64,000 nt of DNA. It comes from Timema cristinae (lineage: Eukaryota > Arthropoda > Insecta > Phasmatodea > Timematidae). The position numbers and the translations under genes were made by a program. Where the stretch lies: assembly GCA_039000515.1 (NCBI GenBank), contig JBCFYV010001001.1:14355925-14419924 (forward strand), given 5' to 3'. This document shows, one piece after another, positions 1 through 12,803 of this stretch. Position 1 is the stretch's first letter; the number at the start of each line of letters is the position of its first letter. The notes beneath the pieces are model-generated. The model saw only the letters and a list, made by a program, of their open reading frames with translations, was not told the origin of the DNA and made no database searches.

Positions 1-1574
1 TGAACACTTTTTTTTTTAGATATCTTTGAAAATAAACTGTGCAGGGGTGTATTCTGATGGTTTAAGCCTTCATTAGAGGTCGTGGGGTTGCACCCCTTCG
101 GCCGGATTAGGGAGGGGCACTGCCGTTTCACACACTGCAATCATGGAGCATTGTAACTAACAATAACGCATGTAACTTACAAATGCCCCTTCAGGAAGCT
201 CCAAAGGTTTTGGAATTAATTATCTCCCTACAGCCACACCATAAGCAGCTAGCTGATAACTCTCTTTGGGCATTGATTTGTGATAATCTTTCTAGAACTT
301 ATGTTGTAGTATTAACATGAATTTATTGTATTTTATTGAATTGACTGAACACGATATTGTCACTATGACCATATATTTTATATATCTTGTAATATTATGT
401 TATTATATATCATTGTATACACTCTGAAAATATGTCACACGCTAAAAAAAGTGATGAGGCGCCTGTAAGAAGCTGAGTTAGTTATACTATTATAATACAA
501 TCAGGCAGAACATGGTTCAAGTAAAAATCGAAGAATGTGATATTTGTTTGATATAACATCGCTTTTCAGTAAGATATAAAACTACCTGGTAACTGAAAAT
601 ATATATGAATAAAATGACGATTTTTTTTTTTTTTGCTATGAGAACTGCACAATATCTACCACACGGATTAGTTTGACATTTTAAAAATTAGTAGCCCCCG
701 TGAACGGACGTGTGCACCTTGAAGTGGTAATTTTAAAATTTTGACTAGATTTTTCTTTAATTAATTAAAAGATAAAAGTTGGGCCCTGAGAAATGCAGAG
801 CTTAAAGGAACTAGCTTTAAAGTTAACATCTACTTACAATCATTAAACTAAAAACATTTCTCCTGGGCTATTATTAGATTATAAATTATTCTAGCTGTGC
901 CCATTGAGTGACATACAAATGCCAAAAACGTTTAAATCTGTTAGTATGATATGATGTGGCAGAAATTTAAATGTTTGGTGTCACAAGATTTTAGCGGTAG
1001 AATAGAAAGAAAAAAAAAGTTTTTGATGCATGCGACAAAAGCCATAATCACTGTCCTTGCTCTTTAATCCAAGGAAGACGTACCATATCTTAGAATGAAT
1101 TATTTTCAAAATTTTGGTTTCAAACAAAACCGCAGAAGTTTATAATTTGTGAAAATGATTAGATAAATTCGAGAGTCTTCTGATCCGAAAAAATAAACTC
1201 TCTCACTACTATAACTTCACACTTAAAAATTTAAATACTTGATATATATGATCAAATACAAGATTATTCATACAATTTGTGTAAAATTTTATAAATATTA
1301 TTTTACTGGCTCCACTATAATAACATAGTGAAATTAGGCCAATATTAAAAAAAAAAATATATTAGAAATTGTTTAAACAAAAAACAATGTAAGATTAATA
1401 TTTTTGTTTAGTAAAATAGCTTCCACTCTCATTAAACTAATTATGATTGTCTATTTATTATTAACTCTTTAATAAATCAACCAAACTTAAGAAAGAATTT
1501 GTTTTCTAAGATGACTCAATTTTTTACTACAAAAGGGAAATTGTTTATATTTTAGTGGTATCCCTTATTCCGTA
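1..1574. other. No gene seen; presumed neprilysin-like intron
   Basis: AT-rich sequence with homopolymer runs. A GC-richer patch at 85-130 (GGGGTTGCACCCCTTCGGCC) has no splice-site pair in the right phase. I see no exon. Confidence 0.5.
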
Positions 1575-2135
1575 AAATATGTAGATCCTTGTCGCCATAG
1601 GTTAAATCCACATCTTACATACACTATGGGTTTAGGAACTCAAAAATCCATTGCTGCACTTACAAAAATATGCCAACTATCCCTATCTTGAGCTAGTTCT
1701 ATCCAGTCCACCTCATAACACTCTTTTTCAGGTCCATTCTAATGTTATCCTTCCATCTGCGACTATGTCTTCCCATTGGGTTTGACAGTCAATACCTTAA
1801 ACACACTTCTAGTTTCTTTCATTCTCACTACACATCTTGCCCACGGTAATATGTGAGATTTAATTGCCCTAACAATGTTTGGTGAAGAGTACTGAGTATG
1901 TAACTCATCATTATGTATCATCCACTCTCTACTATCTTGACCCCTTTATGAACCAAATACTTTGTTTTTAAACACCTTAAATTTCTTCTCGTCTTGTAAG
2001 GAAAGAGACCACGTTTCACACAAATGGAGAACAACAGGTAAAATTATTGTTTTGTATATTCCGAGTTTTACATTTTGGGACAGTAGACAAGATGACAACT
2101 AACTGGCAGAGTAATAGTATGCATATCCCGACTGT
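1575..2135 (-). mobile_element. Non-LTR retrotransposon 3' fragment, degraded
   Basis: Conceptual minus-strand translation gives KLGIYKTIILPVVLHLCETW, a DEKKFKVFKNKVFG-like stretch, then ELHTQYSSPNIVRAIKSHIL, RCVVRMKETRSVFKVL and ELAQDRDSWHIFV, with several stops and frameshifts. This matches the end of the reverse-transcriptase ORF2 of insect LINEs. No upstream RT core is present, so it is a 5'-truncated dead copy. The clade is not assigned. Confidence 0.85.
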
Positions 2136-2339
2136 ATTATTATCCTAATTTCCACTCTAATATTGTTAATGCCGATAGTTTTGGCTTCACATATATTGCA
2201 GTGGACTAGCATAGGAGGCTGAAACTTGATCCAGATTGGGACCACTCTGGATGTTATTTAAAAAATGTATGGTCTTATAATTCTCTCTCTCTTCCCCCCC
2301 CCCCCTCCCCAAGCCAATAATCTAAAGGTTGGTTTGATG

Positions 2340-2705
2340 TAATTTTTATCCATCCGGAGCTGGGCACGCACTCAGACCTTCGGCTGGCTAATGCTGCCTG
2401 CACCATCTGGTAGAAATCTCATGGTTTAGGTGAGTTAAGAAAGTGTAGTGATTCCCCGTTGCCTTCCACACTGAATTTCTATTAGAGAGAGAGCGAAAGG
2501 GCCCACCAATTTTGCTAGAAAGATATTTTCACAAACCTCGCCATAATCGACGTGGGACCAACGGCTTTACTTCACCTCCGAAAGAAGTTGTGCTATAGGT
2601 ATTTATCTCTCTAGAAAACTCTGTTACCCTCGGCTGGGTTTGAACCCGCATACATTAGGTCGTGCTTTGAGAACTTTACCCAAAGATCACCAAGCTCGTC
2701 AGGGA
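2340..2705 (-). mobile_element. SINE F (third body type)
   Basis: The minus strand has GGTTCAAACCCAGCCGAGGG (box B) near 2640, GAAGTAAAGCCGTTGGTCCC, and near 2350-2420 CAGATGGTGCAGGCAGC..GAAGGTCTGAGTGCGTGCCCAGC. Copies at 18040 and 42895 share these blocks. Confidence 0.72.
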
Positions 2706-2894
2706 ATATATTTAATTCACCCTCAGTATTAAGTTTCTTTATGTTAGGTAGTTTGTCACTAGCACATAGTATCGGCACAAAAACGTGCTAAAATTTATTT
2801 GTTAATCCACCCTTTCCTACATTTGTGGTAAAGAAAATTTAATCTCCCTCCCAAATTCATCAGTTACCTGGACTAAACGTCAAGCTCATCTAAT

Positions 2895-3060
2895 CTAGGT
2901 CATTGGTGTTGATAAGCTCGAAGTTTGAATACTGGCTTTATGTATCGTGTATAATTTATCCAAAATTGTTTTCCACAATCCCTCCAAACAAATGCGAGTA
3001 CATTTCCTATAAATTCTGGTTTATTCATCCCCAAACCAATATTGCGAATATATAAATATA
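2895..3060 (+). mobile_element. SINE C, degenerate
   Basis: GAAGTTTGAATACTGG (box B), TTTTCCACAATCCCTCCAAACAAATGCGAGTAC and a diverged CCTATAAATTC..AATATTGCG body remain. The tail is lost, and the pogo-like MITE at 3074 abuts it. Confidence 0.65.
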
Positions 3061-3073
3061 TTCCGGATGAGTA

Positions 3074-3287
3074 CAGTAGCTCCATGGCTTCTTTGGTGCT
3101 GACTGACAGCTTTAAAAAGTTACCAGACCAAATTACGTATCCCTACGCCAAACAATATGATTTGCAAAAACATGTGTTTAGCAGCTGTCATTTTTGACAG
3201 TCAAAATTTAGGTATATACCTAAATGTTGACTGTCAGAAGTCAGCTGTGAGCTGCCAGTCAGCACCAAAGAAGCCATGGGGCTACTG
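3074..3287. mobile_element. Palindromic TA-flanked MITE, copy 1
   Basis: Terminal inverted repeats of about 35 bp start CAGTAGC..CATGGCTTCTTTGGTGCT and end AGCACCAAAGAAGCCATGGGGCTACTG. TA flanks the left end only. CAGT/ACTG ends and TA targets fit pogo/Tc1-mariner-like elements. The interior is itself partly palindromic around TTTAGGTATATACCTAAA. Confidence 0.85.
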
Positions 3288-3319
3288 TTGTAAGAAGTGA
3301 TCCAGGTAAAAAAAAAGTT

Positions 3320-4736
3320 TAGCTTAGCTCAAAGGGACAGAAAATAAGATCGAAATAGTTGTAACACAATAAGCTTGGTGATGACAGGAAATTACCTTTG
3401 TAAGGCCAGTTAAATGAGGTTAAAGTAGGCTTTGTATGTTTTAAAAAAAACCACACACACACACACGGCGGAAATGAGGTTTTTGAACTGTATTCAAAAG
3501 GTTTTACGTCCATTTAGTTTTGGCCACATTCACCGCAATACCGCCAAATCAGTTGAAGGGCTTGGTGTAATAATGTGCTACGTTACAAAATAGTAACGCT
3601 GAGATATTAATATTTAAGTACTTAAAAAAATAAGTTAAAAAAGTTTAAATAATCCTTCTTTTGCCCTAATTTGATACAAACTTCAAATTTCTTTAAATTA
3701 ACACAAACGTATTTGCAGTCTCTATGTAAAGAAGTTTATGAACACAATTAAATATGAACTACAATAATTGTTATCGTTGTGGAATAGACCATTACTGCCT
3801 CAAACCCTTAATTTATATGTAGGAGACTAAATGAAACGATTTCAGTGACAATAAGTATGGTTTCAACCCCATCAACTCCGAAATTCATCTGAACCTGATG
3901 CACCTTACAAACTTTCATTACCTCTTTTTTATATATAGACAAATTTTATGTTTTATTTTTGTGCCTTAGTTCCGGTGTGATAAATATTAGGCACTTACGT
4001 TGTTAAACCTAAGAGATTGGGGTGAGGAGGATGAATTTTAAAGGAGTGTACTAACTGTGGGTACATGGTTTAGGTATAAATGACATTTGCTCAAATAAAC
4101 ATTTAAGTGGGGAGGTATGTATAAATATACTCTCGTTGGTTTACATATTTTATTTTCTATTTATATGAAAACACATATTAAAATACGTATATTGTAGATA
4201 ATTAAATCAACGTGTGTAAATAGTTAGTATCTTTTTATAGCTACTTGTTTTAAATGTTGATAGCAAATGAAAAAGCCAAAGATGTACCAAAACTTTGACT
4301 CTCTAGATGTCAGATAATAGTTTATGAAATAGTTAAATCTATGAATGAGATAGAATTCATGCAAATACGTTTATTTTATACTTATTAAATTTCCTTATGA
4401 GGTTTTGATAAATACTTGTTGAGTGCTTCAGTAAAAAAAAAAAAATCTTTAAAGGTATTCTCCCGATTTTTTTTTTTTTTTTATAAATTCTGAGTTACTA
4501 AGTTTAGGACAAAACAAGATATAACTCTTTAATTACAATCAAATATTTTAATTATTTGTTTTTAAATTGAAATATAAAAGCACTTTTATAAACCATTTAA
4601 CTCTACAACTTGAAAATTACTATATATTTTACTCTAGGACTGTACGACTAATTTACTAACACGTAAATAACACTAGAAGCAAAAATTTGAATGAATACAA
4701 ATTATGCCTAAAACATTTGTCAATGCCTTTACTTAC
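3320..4736. other. No gene seen; intronic AT-rich sequence
   Basis: Low-complexity AT DNA with a (CA)n run at 3453-3466. A weak SINE C-like echo lies near 4020-4060 (GGATGAATTTTAAAGGAGTG). Confidence 0.5.
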
Positions 4737-4820
4737 CTTGGTCCAAACACGTACGGTAGAGGGCTCTGGCTTGTTTCACCGGGTTTATTTCATCTTCACT
4801 GCCTGGTTCTTCTAAGAGCT
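4737..4820 (-). CDS. Neprilysin-like exon: ALYRTC block
   Basis: This 84-bp exon lies between acceptor GCATTGTAG and donor CAAG|GTAAGT. Joined to the previous exon (G+AG gives Glu) it reads [13 protein letters not shown], then [17 protein letters not shown]. The K-A-x-x-L-Y-x-[ST]-C element is conserved in M13 peptidases. It exits in phase 1. I looked for the following exon between 1 and 4736 on this strand and found no convincing candidate, so the gene continues past the left edge. Confidence 0.92.
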
Positions 4821-7800
4821 CTACAATGCCAAACACAGAATGATTAGTTATGTCTCTTAATTAAGTCTACAGCAGGGATTCCCCAAATATATTGAGCGGT
4901 GGGCAACATTAGGATATTGAAAGTGCTAAGAGTCCATTCGCCATAGGAATGTTATTAGTATTATAATTAGCGCCGCTTCTTACTACCCGTTCGGGTTACG
5001 CACTTACGCTAACGTGTAATGGTAGGGTGATTGTGAGATGAAATGAAGGACCTACAGTTGAATTTGGGATACGAGCCACGGTGGAGGCCTGTTTTAAGGT
5101 TTTTTTCTAAACAGTTTTCAAAAAGAATCAATGTTTCTTATCATCCATTTCATATGGGTTGCAATAAACATTAAGTCTGCTTGTCTGGACGTGTTTGCCA
5201 ACATTGTCGACAGCAAATAACGTGGACCAGGCTAGTCATTCACTCTCCTGGGACCAACCATTTGTAAATGAACTTTAAAATCTGCAGGAAACAAACGAGT
5301 GAAGTTCCCTAAAATCACTGCCGTCTTTGAACTTCACTTATGTTAGTATGACATTAATTTGGTATTTTAAAGGATACACAATTTAAAAGAAATCATATAA
5401 TATCAAATCCTAACATTTAATGATGGGAGTTATTGAAGCATTTACTTCGTAGAATTTCAAAATAATCTGAGCATCAAGGATTATGACTGTTTTTAAAGGT
5501 TTTAGTTATATTCATATGTTACTTTTTAATTTGAATTGCATTATAATTAATGCGTGAGGTTGTATCTATGGTTGCTAATTGATTAAAAATTGAAAACTAG
5601 TGCATTAATTTTGCATGTCAGCTAAAGTATTTACATCAAATTGTACACGGCTAGCACGAGTAATAGATTTGGTTTATGAGACTCAAAATGTCTCATCCCG
5701 CCTCGGTATTTAACTGTTACTCTGATTCACTCTATTTTTAATTATAATCATCAATTCCACACTTGTAGAAGTGCCTGCTTGCCTAAATGAGTAAAACTCA
5801 CCCCTTTCACTCGTTATTACGTGTCCATCTGCTACCTTTTCAATTAAACTGAAAACAAGTGGAACGCTCTATTAAAGGAATTTGGCCAATTTATTTTTAT
5901 TTATTTAACCACTTAAAATTATTTCTATCAACAATATTATTGGGGTGACCTGGTGGTCTAGGGGTAAGGTGTCAGACTTCTGTGCTGGCGGCCGGGGTTC
6001 GATCCTCGGTCCCGGCACAGATTTATCTGATTTCCAAACCCTTCCTTCACCTCTGACAAGAATCTTGTGAATGTGAGGAATGCCAGGCCGCCATCGTGGT
6101 TCGATTCCACGTTAAACTGTAGTCCTTCATTTCATCTCACAATCACCCTACCATTACACATTAGCGTAAGTGCGTATAACCGAACGGGTAGTAAGACGCG
6201 GTGCTAATAATAATAATAATAATAATTATTATTGGGGTTGATTTGATATGTCTCTCTGCCGATTTGGGATTTAAAAGTACTTTATGAAGGACTTTCTTGT
6301 TACTAAGATGGCTCTGGTGAAAATAGTGCGAACATTTGTAGATAGAGGTGTCATGTGGTCATCATAACTAACCCTCCGACCGTCAATCTCAGATTTCTAG
6401 ACCCAGAGACACTACTTCGTTTTTAAAGTAGCTCTTCATTTGTCCTCATGAGGCCGAGTTTGACCTCATTACAGAGCTAATGCTTCACAGAAAAATTCTG
6501 GAATCACCAGGGATTGAACCCGGGACTTCTGAATCTGTAGCCAGGAACTCTGACCACTATACCACAGAGACGGTCGGGAAAGTAGTCTTTTGTTGAACAA
6601 ATACTATGTGTTCAGGAACATCTTGTTTATTTTATTTACTTTCTCCACGTCTTACAACCCTCATTTTGGCTAACCGTATATTCACACAAGTGTGTTAAGG
6701 ACGATGAAGGTAGAAATTAGAGAAAGTGTGCCAGCATTTGCGAGGAAGGGGTGTGAGAAACGCGCTTCGATGGTCTAAGGCCTCATTATTGCAATAGACT
6801 GGACTATCTATGTCGGGAAGATAGGTTTTAAAATCCCGGTCGGGTGTACTAAATTGGTTGTCTTATAAATATTTTACACTTTCCCTTCACACAAATATGG
6901 CTCCAATTCCAATAAATTCAAATTCTCACCCCTAACACATAAGCGTAATTACTTATGCGTATAGCCCGAATGGGTAGCAATACGTGGTAGAAAAAAAATA
7001 GCGTGGGAAACCCTTTGGTTAAAACCACCTTCAGTAAGCCAACTCCTGACTGGGGTATAAGCCCTGGTCTCCCCCTGCCCCCGGCCCTCATAATCGAAAA
7101 GGTGGACAAGACACGACTAACCCTTTTAAACCTTTGTCTTTAACTAAGTGTTTTAAGTCTCTAATCACCAATGTATACACTGGATATACTGGTTCAATCC
7201 TCGGTCCCGGCACAGATTTATCTGGTTGCCAAACCCTCCCTTCACCTCTGACAAGACGTGTATTAATCACAACTTGTGAATGTGTGGAATGCCAGGCCTC
7301 CACCGTGGTTCGGATTCCATGTTAAACTGTAGGTCCTCCATTTCATCTCACAATCACCCTACCATTACACATTAGCGTAAGTGCGTATAACCCGAACGGG
7401 TAGTAAGACGCGGTGATAAAAATAATAATGTAAAAAAGAGATACTGGAGAAGGAAGAGGCTACATAATGATGAGTCACATACCCTGTAGGCCTAATCATC
7501 ATAAGATACTGTTAGGATAATCAAGTGTCGTAGAGAATGGTTTGATTCCCGGCTGGTAACAAGGGATTTTTCTAAAAAAGGGGAATAGTTCCCATGGTCA
7601 GCAGGTTTTGGTTAGTTAGGCGCTAGGTTAAGATCTCCATTTGATCCACCCCGTCATATTCTCTTTCATCTCACCGGGACATGGAAAGAGTTACGGAAAG
7701 GATGTACGATTAGTACATTCGGGCATCCCCTGGGCAGCGGTACATTAGTACATTCGGTCGCCCCCCTGGACAAAAGTACATTTGTACACAACTATTTACC

Positions 7801-10800
7801 GATATTATAATACCAATTGAAATAGCGCCCCCGAAGATTTATCGGGGTCGAATGTGTGTACAGTAGCCCCATGGCTTCTTTGGTGCTAACTGACAGCTCA
7901 CAGCTGACTTCTGACAGTCAAAATTTAGGTATATATCTAAATTTTGACTTTCAGAAGTGACAGCTGATAAACACTTTTTTTTTTTTTGCGGATCATCTGA
8001 TTCGGCGTAGGGATGCGTAATTTGGTCTGGTAACTTTTTAAAGCTGTCAGTCAGCACCAAAGAAGCCATAGGGCTACTGTATTTAATTGCATAATCGATT
8101 AGTTTGATTGGAATCTTTATTAAGTTTACGTTAGCGAACCGATCCTTTCAACACAAAGTTGGGTGACCTGGTGGTCTAGGGGTAAGGTGTCAGACTTCTG
8201 TGCTGGCGGCCGGGGTTCAATCCTCGGTCCCGGCACAAATTTATCTGATTTCCAAACCCTTCCTTCACCTCTGACAAGATATCTTGTGAATGTGGGGAAT
8301 GCCAGGCCTCCACCGTGGTTCGGATTCCACGTTAAACTGTAGGTCCTTCATTTCATCTCACAATCACCCTACCATTACACATTAGCGTAAGTGCGTATAA
8401 CCCGAACGGGTAGTAAGACGCGGTGCTAATAATAATAATAATAATAATAACAACACAAAGTTATCTCTACGCGCCGACTGTGGATAATGTTTATTGTATG
8501 GTTCAACCAATAAGTCACTTGTTCGAAAATAGATTAGTAATATTAGTGAATTCAATGGATAGGTTTGTGGTACCATAAATACGATTCAAGTAAAAGCTTG
8601 AGTTACATAATGAATACAATTTATGGTAGTCGAACTTTTCACTACAGATTATTAATGTCAAGAAAAAGCACATCTATCTATATATTTATTTAGATGGCTT
8701 GTGGCTCAGAAAGAAAGTGTAACATCCTAAGAAAAAATAAGTAAATAAAAAATTATATCTTATTACTCATATTTAATAAAAAAGGATCAATTATATTAAA
8801 CAACATGCGACTTTCACCAAATTAACAAACACACACACACACACACAATATGGCCTACTGATTTTTGAAGAAGTAGACTGTATCTAGGAACTTTTAGTGA
8901 AGGAAATGCTTTCTTAGAGGATGGCTTTGAAGGGGGTTAACTGTTTTAGGAACTACCATTGAAAGAAATGAAAGGGGGGCTAGAGGGAGCGAATTGTTTT
9001 AAGAACTTATAATGAGGGAAATGCCTTATATAAATGGTGGAAGGAGTACGGGGGTTTGAAAAAAGTAAACGTTTTTGGTTTTTAGGAACTACTAGTGAAG
9101 GTAATAGTGTCTAGAGGGAAGGTCGAAAGTAGTGATATATTTAGGATTTTCTAGTGAAGAAAATATTTTCGAGGATGGATAGGCTTAAGGGGGAGGAACT
9201 GTTTTAAGAACTAATATTGAAGGAAATGATTTTTAGAAAGAGTTAGGGTTGATGGAAATTATTTCGAGGGGGAGGAGAGAGAAAAAGAGTTTAAAAAAAA
9301 TGACGAAATGGTAAAATATGTATTTAAGAAAATCTTTGTTTTACTTATTTAAAAAATACTAAACAAATAAAATTAAACTGAAAACTTACGTTTTTAATAA
9401 ATCATTTTGTTAGATTTCTTCCTTTTTTAAATTTAATCAATTATCCTTGTCTTTTCTGTTCATACAAATTTCTATAAGTTATTTTTTGTTCCTTTCTAAC
9501 TTTAGAAATAATATATTTTATTTGCCTACACCAGAATAAACTTGTTGGTTTTTCTCTTATATACAGTAGCTTTGCCGGAAAATATTTTCCAATATAGACT
9601 TCTCCCCGGGATTATGGGAGGGTAATGAGGGGGTACAGTAGGGGCTCACCTCGAAGGTCCAGCAACAGCGCCTCTCGGAGGCTCCAGAACTGGTCCCAGG
9701 AGGATTGTGTCTCAGGCACGGGGTGAGATTTGATCCAACCGCCGCACGCGAACTCGTAGAAATCCTCGCACGGATTCACCTCCTTGTTCACCGACTCGAA
9801 GATACGCGAGGCTTAAAAAACAATCAGTTTGTGAGTGAAAGATTTAAAAGTAGCAACAACAAGTATTTATTATGACAGTTTGCTGCAAAGTAACAAGAAT
9901 AAGATATTATGATAGTCTGCTGCAAAGTAACAAGAATAAGATGACATGATAGCTTACTGCAAAGTAACAAGACTAAGGTATTATGATAGTCTGCTGCAAA
10001 GTAACAAGTATAAGATATTATAATAGCTTACTGCAAAGTAACAAGACTAAGATATTATGATAGTCTGCTGCAAAGTAACAAGTATAAGATATTATGTATG
10101 ATAGCTTAATGCAAAGTAACAAGAATAAAATATGATGGCTTAGTGCAAAATAACAATAAGAAGATGATATATGTTGTAAAGTAACAAGAAGAAGATAATA
10201 TGATATGTTGCAAAATAACAAGAAGATGATTTAATAGTTTACTGCAAACTAACAATAATATATTTATTATTATTATTATTAATAGATTGTAGAGTAGTAA
10301 AAATAATATATTATGATAGTATTTTGCAAATGCACAAGAATAATCACGGCTAGGTCTATCTGTTTGAAAGTAATAATATTTGTTCCACCATTTAAACATA
10401 GTTGAAAAACAACACCTGAATACTGGAATCGAACATGTGTCTCGTTTACAGATATCCCTATTTAACTATATTTAAAGAAAACAATACAAAGGTTATAACA
10501 ATATCTCGGAACTAAACAAGAAGAATACTCACTGGCGTGGCTTGTTGGCAGGGTAAGCACAGTCTTTATTATTATTATTATTAGCACCGCGTCTTACTAC
10601 CCGTTCGGGTTATACGCAGTAAGCACAGTCAATCGAAATTATGCCTGCGATATGTTCTAATCATTCAGTGAAACAATTATTGACCAAGTATAAACGAAAA
10701 TATACTCTCCCACGATATGTGCATGTGGCAAAGTCGAGACCTATGTATGATTAGTTAAATTTGGACAGTCGACCTAGTGTGTGAGAACATATCACAAGAA

Positions 10801-12767
10801 CAGTTTAAATAAACTTTGTTTATCCTGGCAACGTCTCACACCACACCACTGAAAATATTTTGCTTTCTTTTGTTGTTTGATGGATAAAGAACATTTTGTA
10901 ATCGTCCTTTGAAAACTAACAAGAGTATTCTGTAACCGCGAGTTGATAAGCATCAACAACAAAAACTGTAACTATCTGTTGGGAAGTAATAAAAATATTA
11001 TATACATTAATTGAAACAAATGTATTTACATAGTATACGGGATTAAACATTTCTAAATGATTATTTGCAGTTTTTATGTCCAAATATTTTATTAGTTAAA
11101 GGAAATTAAATAGTTGTCCAGAAGAAACATAAGTTTAATTTTCTTCATATGGTGATATCAACAGTTCTTGAATATTTATCATGATTATAGTGGCTTTAGA
11201 TGAGAAACTTTTTAAATTAAGAGAAAAGTTATGTTTAAATTCCAGGATACCATTGATTTATATTCAAGATTTTTTGATATCATCATGTGAAAAAAATATA
11301 AATATATCTTTCTACTGGAGAATGCTTTGATTTATTTTGACCAAAAAATGTTTGGATATAAAATCTGGAACAACTCACGTTCCCTGCACGCCCGTCTTAA
11401 GGGGACTAGATCCCCCCCAGCCACCCTCTTAGTACATAACCGACTACACTAGTGATATTACCTGATTGAACGCAGTCTTTGCTAATGCAACTGCTCACTG
11501 CTAACCTATGCTGGGCCATTTTTTCGCCAGTCTTCACGTCTGTAACAAAAAAAAATAACCTTATAAGTTTATATTATATGATTTTAAAGTATTTATTTAT
11601 ATATATATATATCCATATAATATGAAGGAGTTAAGAACACATTAAATGATATAGTTCATATATATATGTGTATATACATATATACACATATATGTATATA
11701 TATGTATATATATGTGTATATATGTATATATATATATGTATATATATACATATATGTATATATGTGTATATATACATATATACACATATATATACACACA
11801 CACATATATATGTATATACACACATATATGTATGTATATATATATATATATGTATATACACACATATATGTATGTATATACATATATATGTATATACACA
11901 CACATATACATATATGAACTATATCATTTAATGTGTTCTTAACTCCTTCATATTATGATGGAGATATAGTGAAGTTCCCTAATTTGTCAATCCATTCTAA
12001 TTTCTACTTAATCCGAGGTTTTCATGTCTTTTATACTGTTGATATTTGGACTTTATATCAAACTATAAATTTCAAAATCTGTTCTACATTGAATTCTATT
12101 ATTATATTTAAAAAACTATTCAATAGATTCAAGAAATTTCGCAAATACAATAAAATATTGATAGTTTTATTTGAACGAAACCAGACCCATCCCCAATGAT
12201 GGAAAACTCTTAAATATACGAAATATAAATATTTTACCACCGCCTCATACAACTCGTTCATATACTTATTACGTTAATGGGTTAGGAATGAGGAAGGTTG
12301 AATTTAAAGGGAGTATACCAGCATTTGTTTGGAGGGAGTGGGACATCATTTAGTGGGGAAAAAATCACCCTGATAACACACGACCGGGATAAAATCACGA
12401 TCTACCCGTCATCGGTAGTCTAGTCTATTGCGAGACTGACGCCTTAGACCATACGGCCACTGAAGAGGGTTTATACGAAATAACTGGTAAACGTGAAAAT
12501 ATTTTAATGCTTTTAAATGTAAAAAAGTCTTTAATATATATTTTCCAGTTACATAAAAAAAACGTATGAACGTTTAGCTCTATAAAAAATCGATAAAGTG
12601 TTTCCTATATTTTTACTTGTGATTGTTGTTTTAATCCGTAGCCACGCATTGTTCATCCTATAAAAGGATTTGATTCGGGAGCATCACAAACTTGAACTAC
12701 AGAATAAACCCCAATATACAGAACCCCGTGTAGTCCGAAACTCCGGATAATTCGAACACAGTTTTCG

Positions 12768-12803
<36 letters not shown>

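Noticed and set aside
6502..6578. Near-intact tRNA on the minus strand
   Set aside because: Boxes are good, but the acceptor ends do not pair well, and sequence continues as a SINE-like body with relatives at 7500, 34050 and 62385.
10520..10580. Possible exon on the minus strand, with GTGCTTACCCTGCC then a CCA|GTGAGT donor
   Set aside because: The only nearby acceptor gives 46 bp, which breaks phase with both flanking exons. The exon at 11462-11539 already supplies the CxxxxC motif in phase.
11631..11942. Overlapping ORFs of 76-90 codons on both strands
   Set aside because: They are Tyr/Ile/His/Cys strings from alternating TA/TG/CA repeats inside an inverted repeat.
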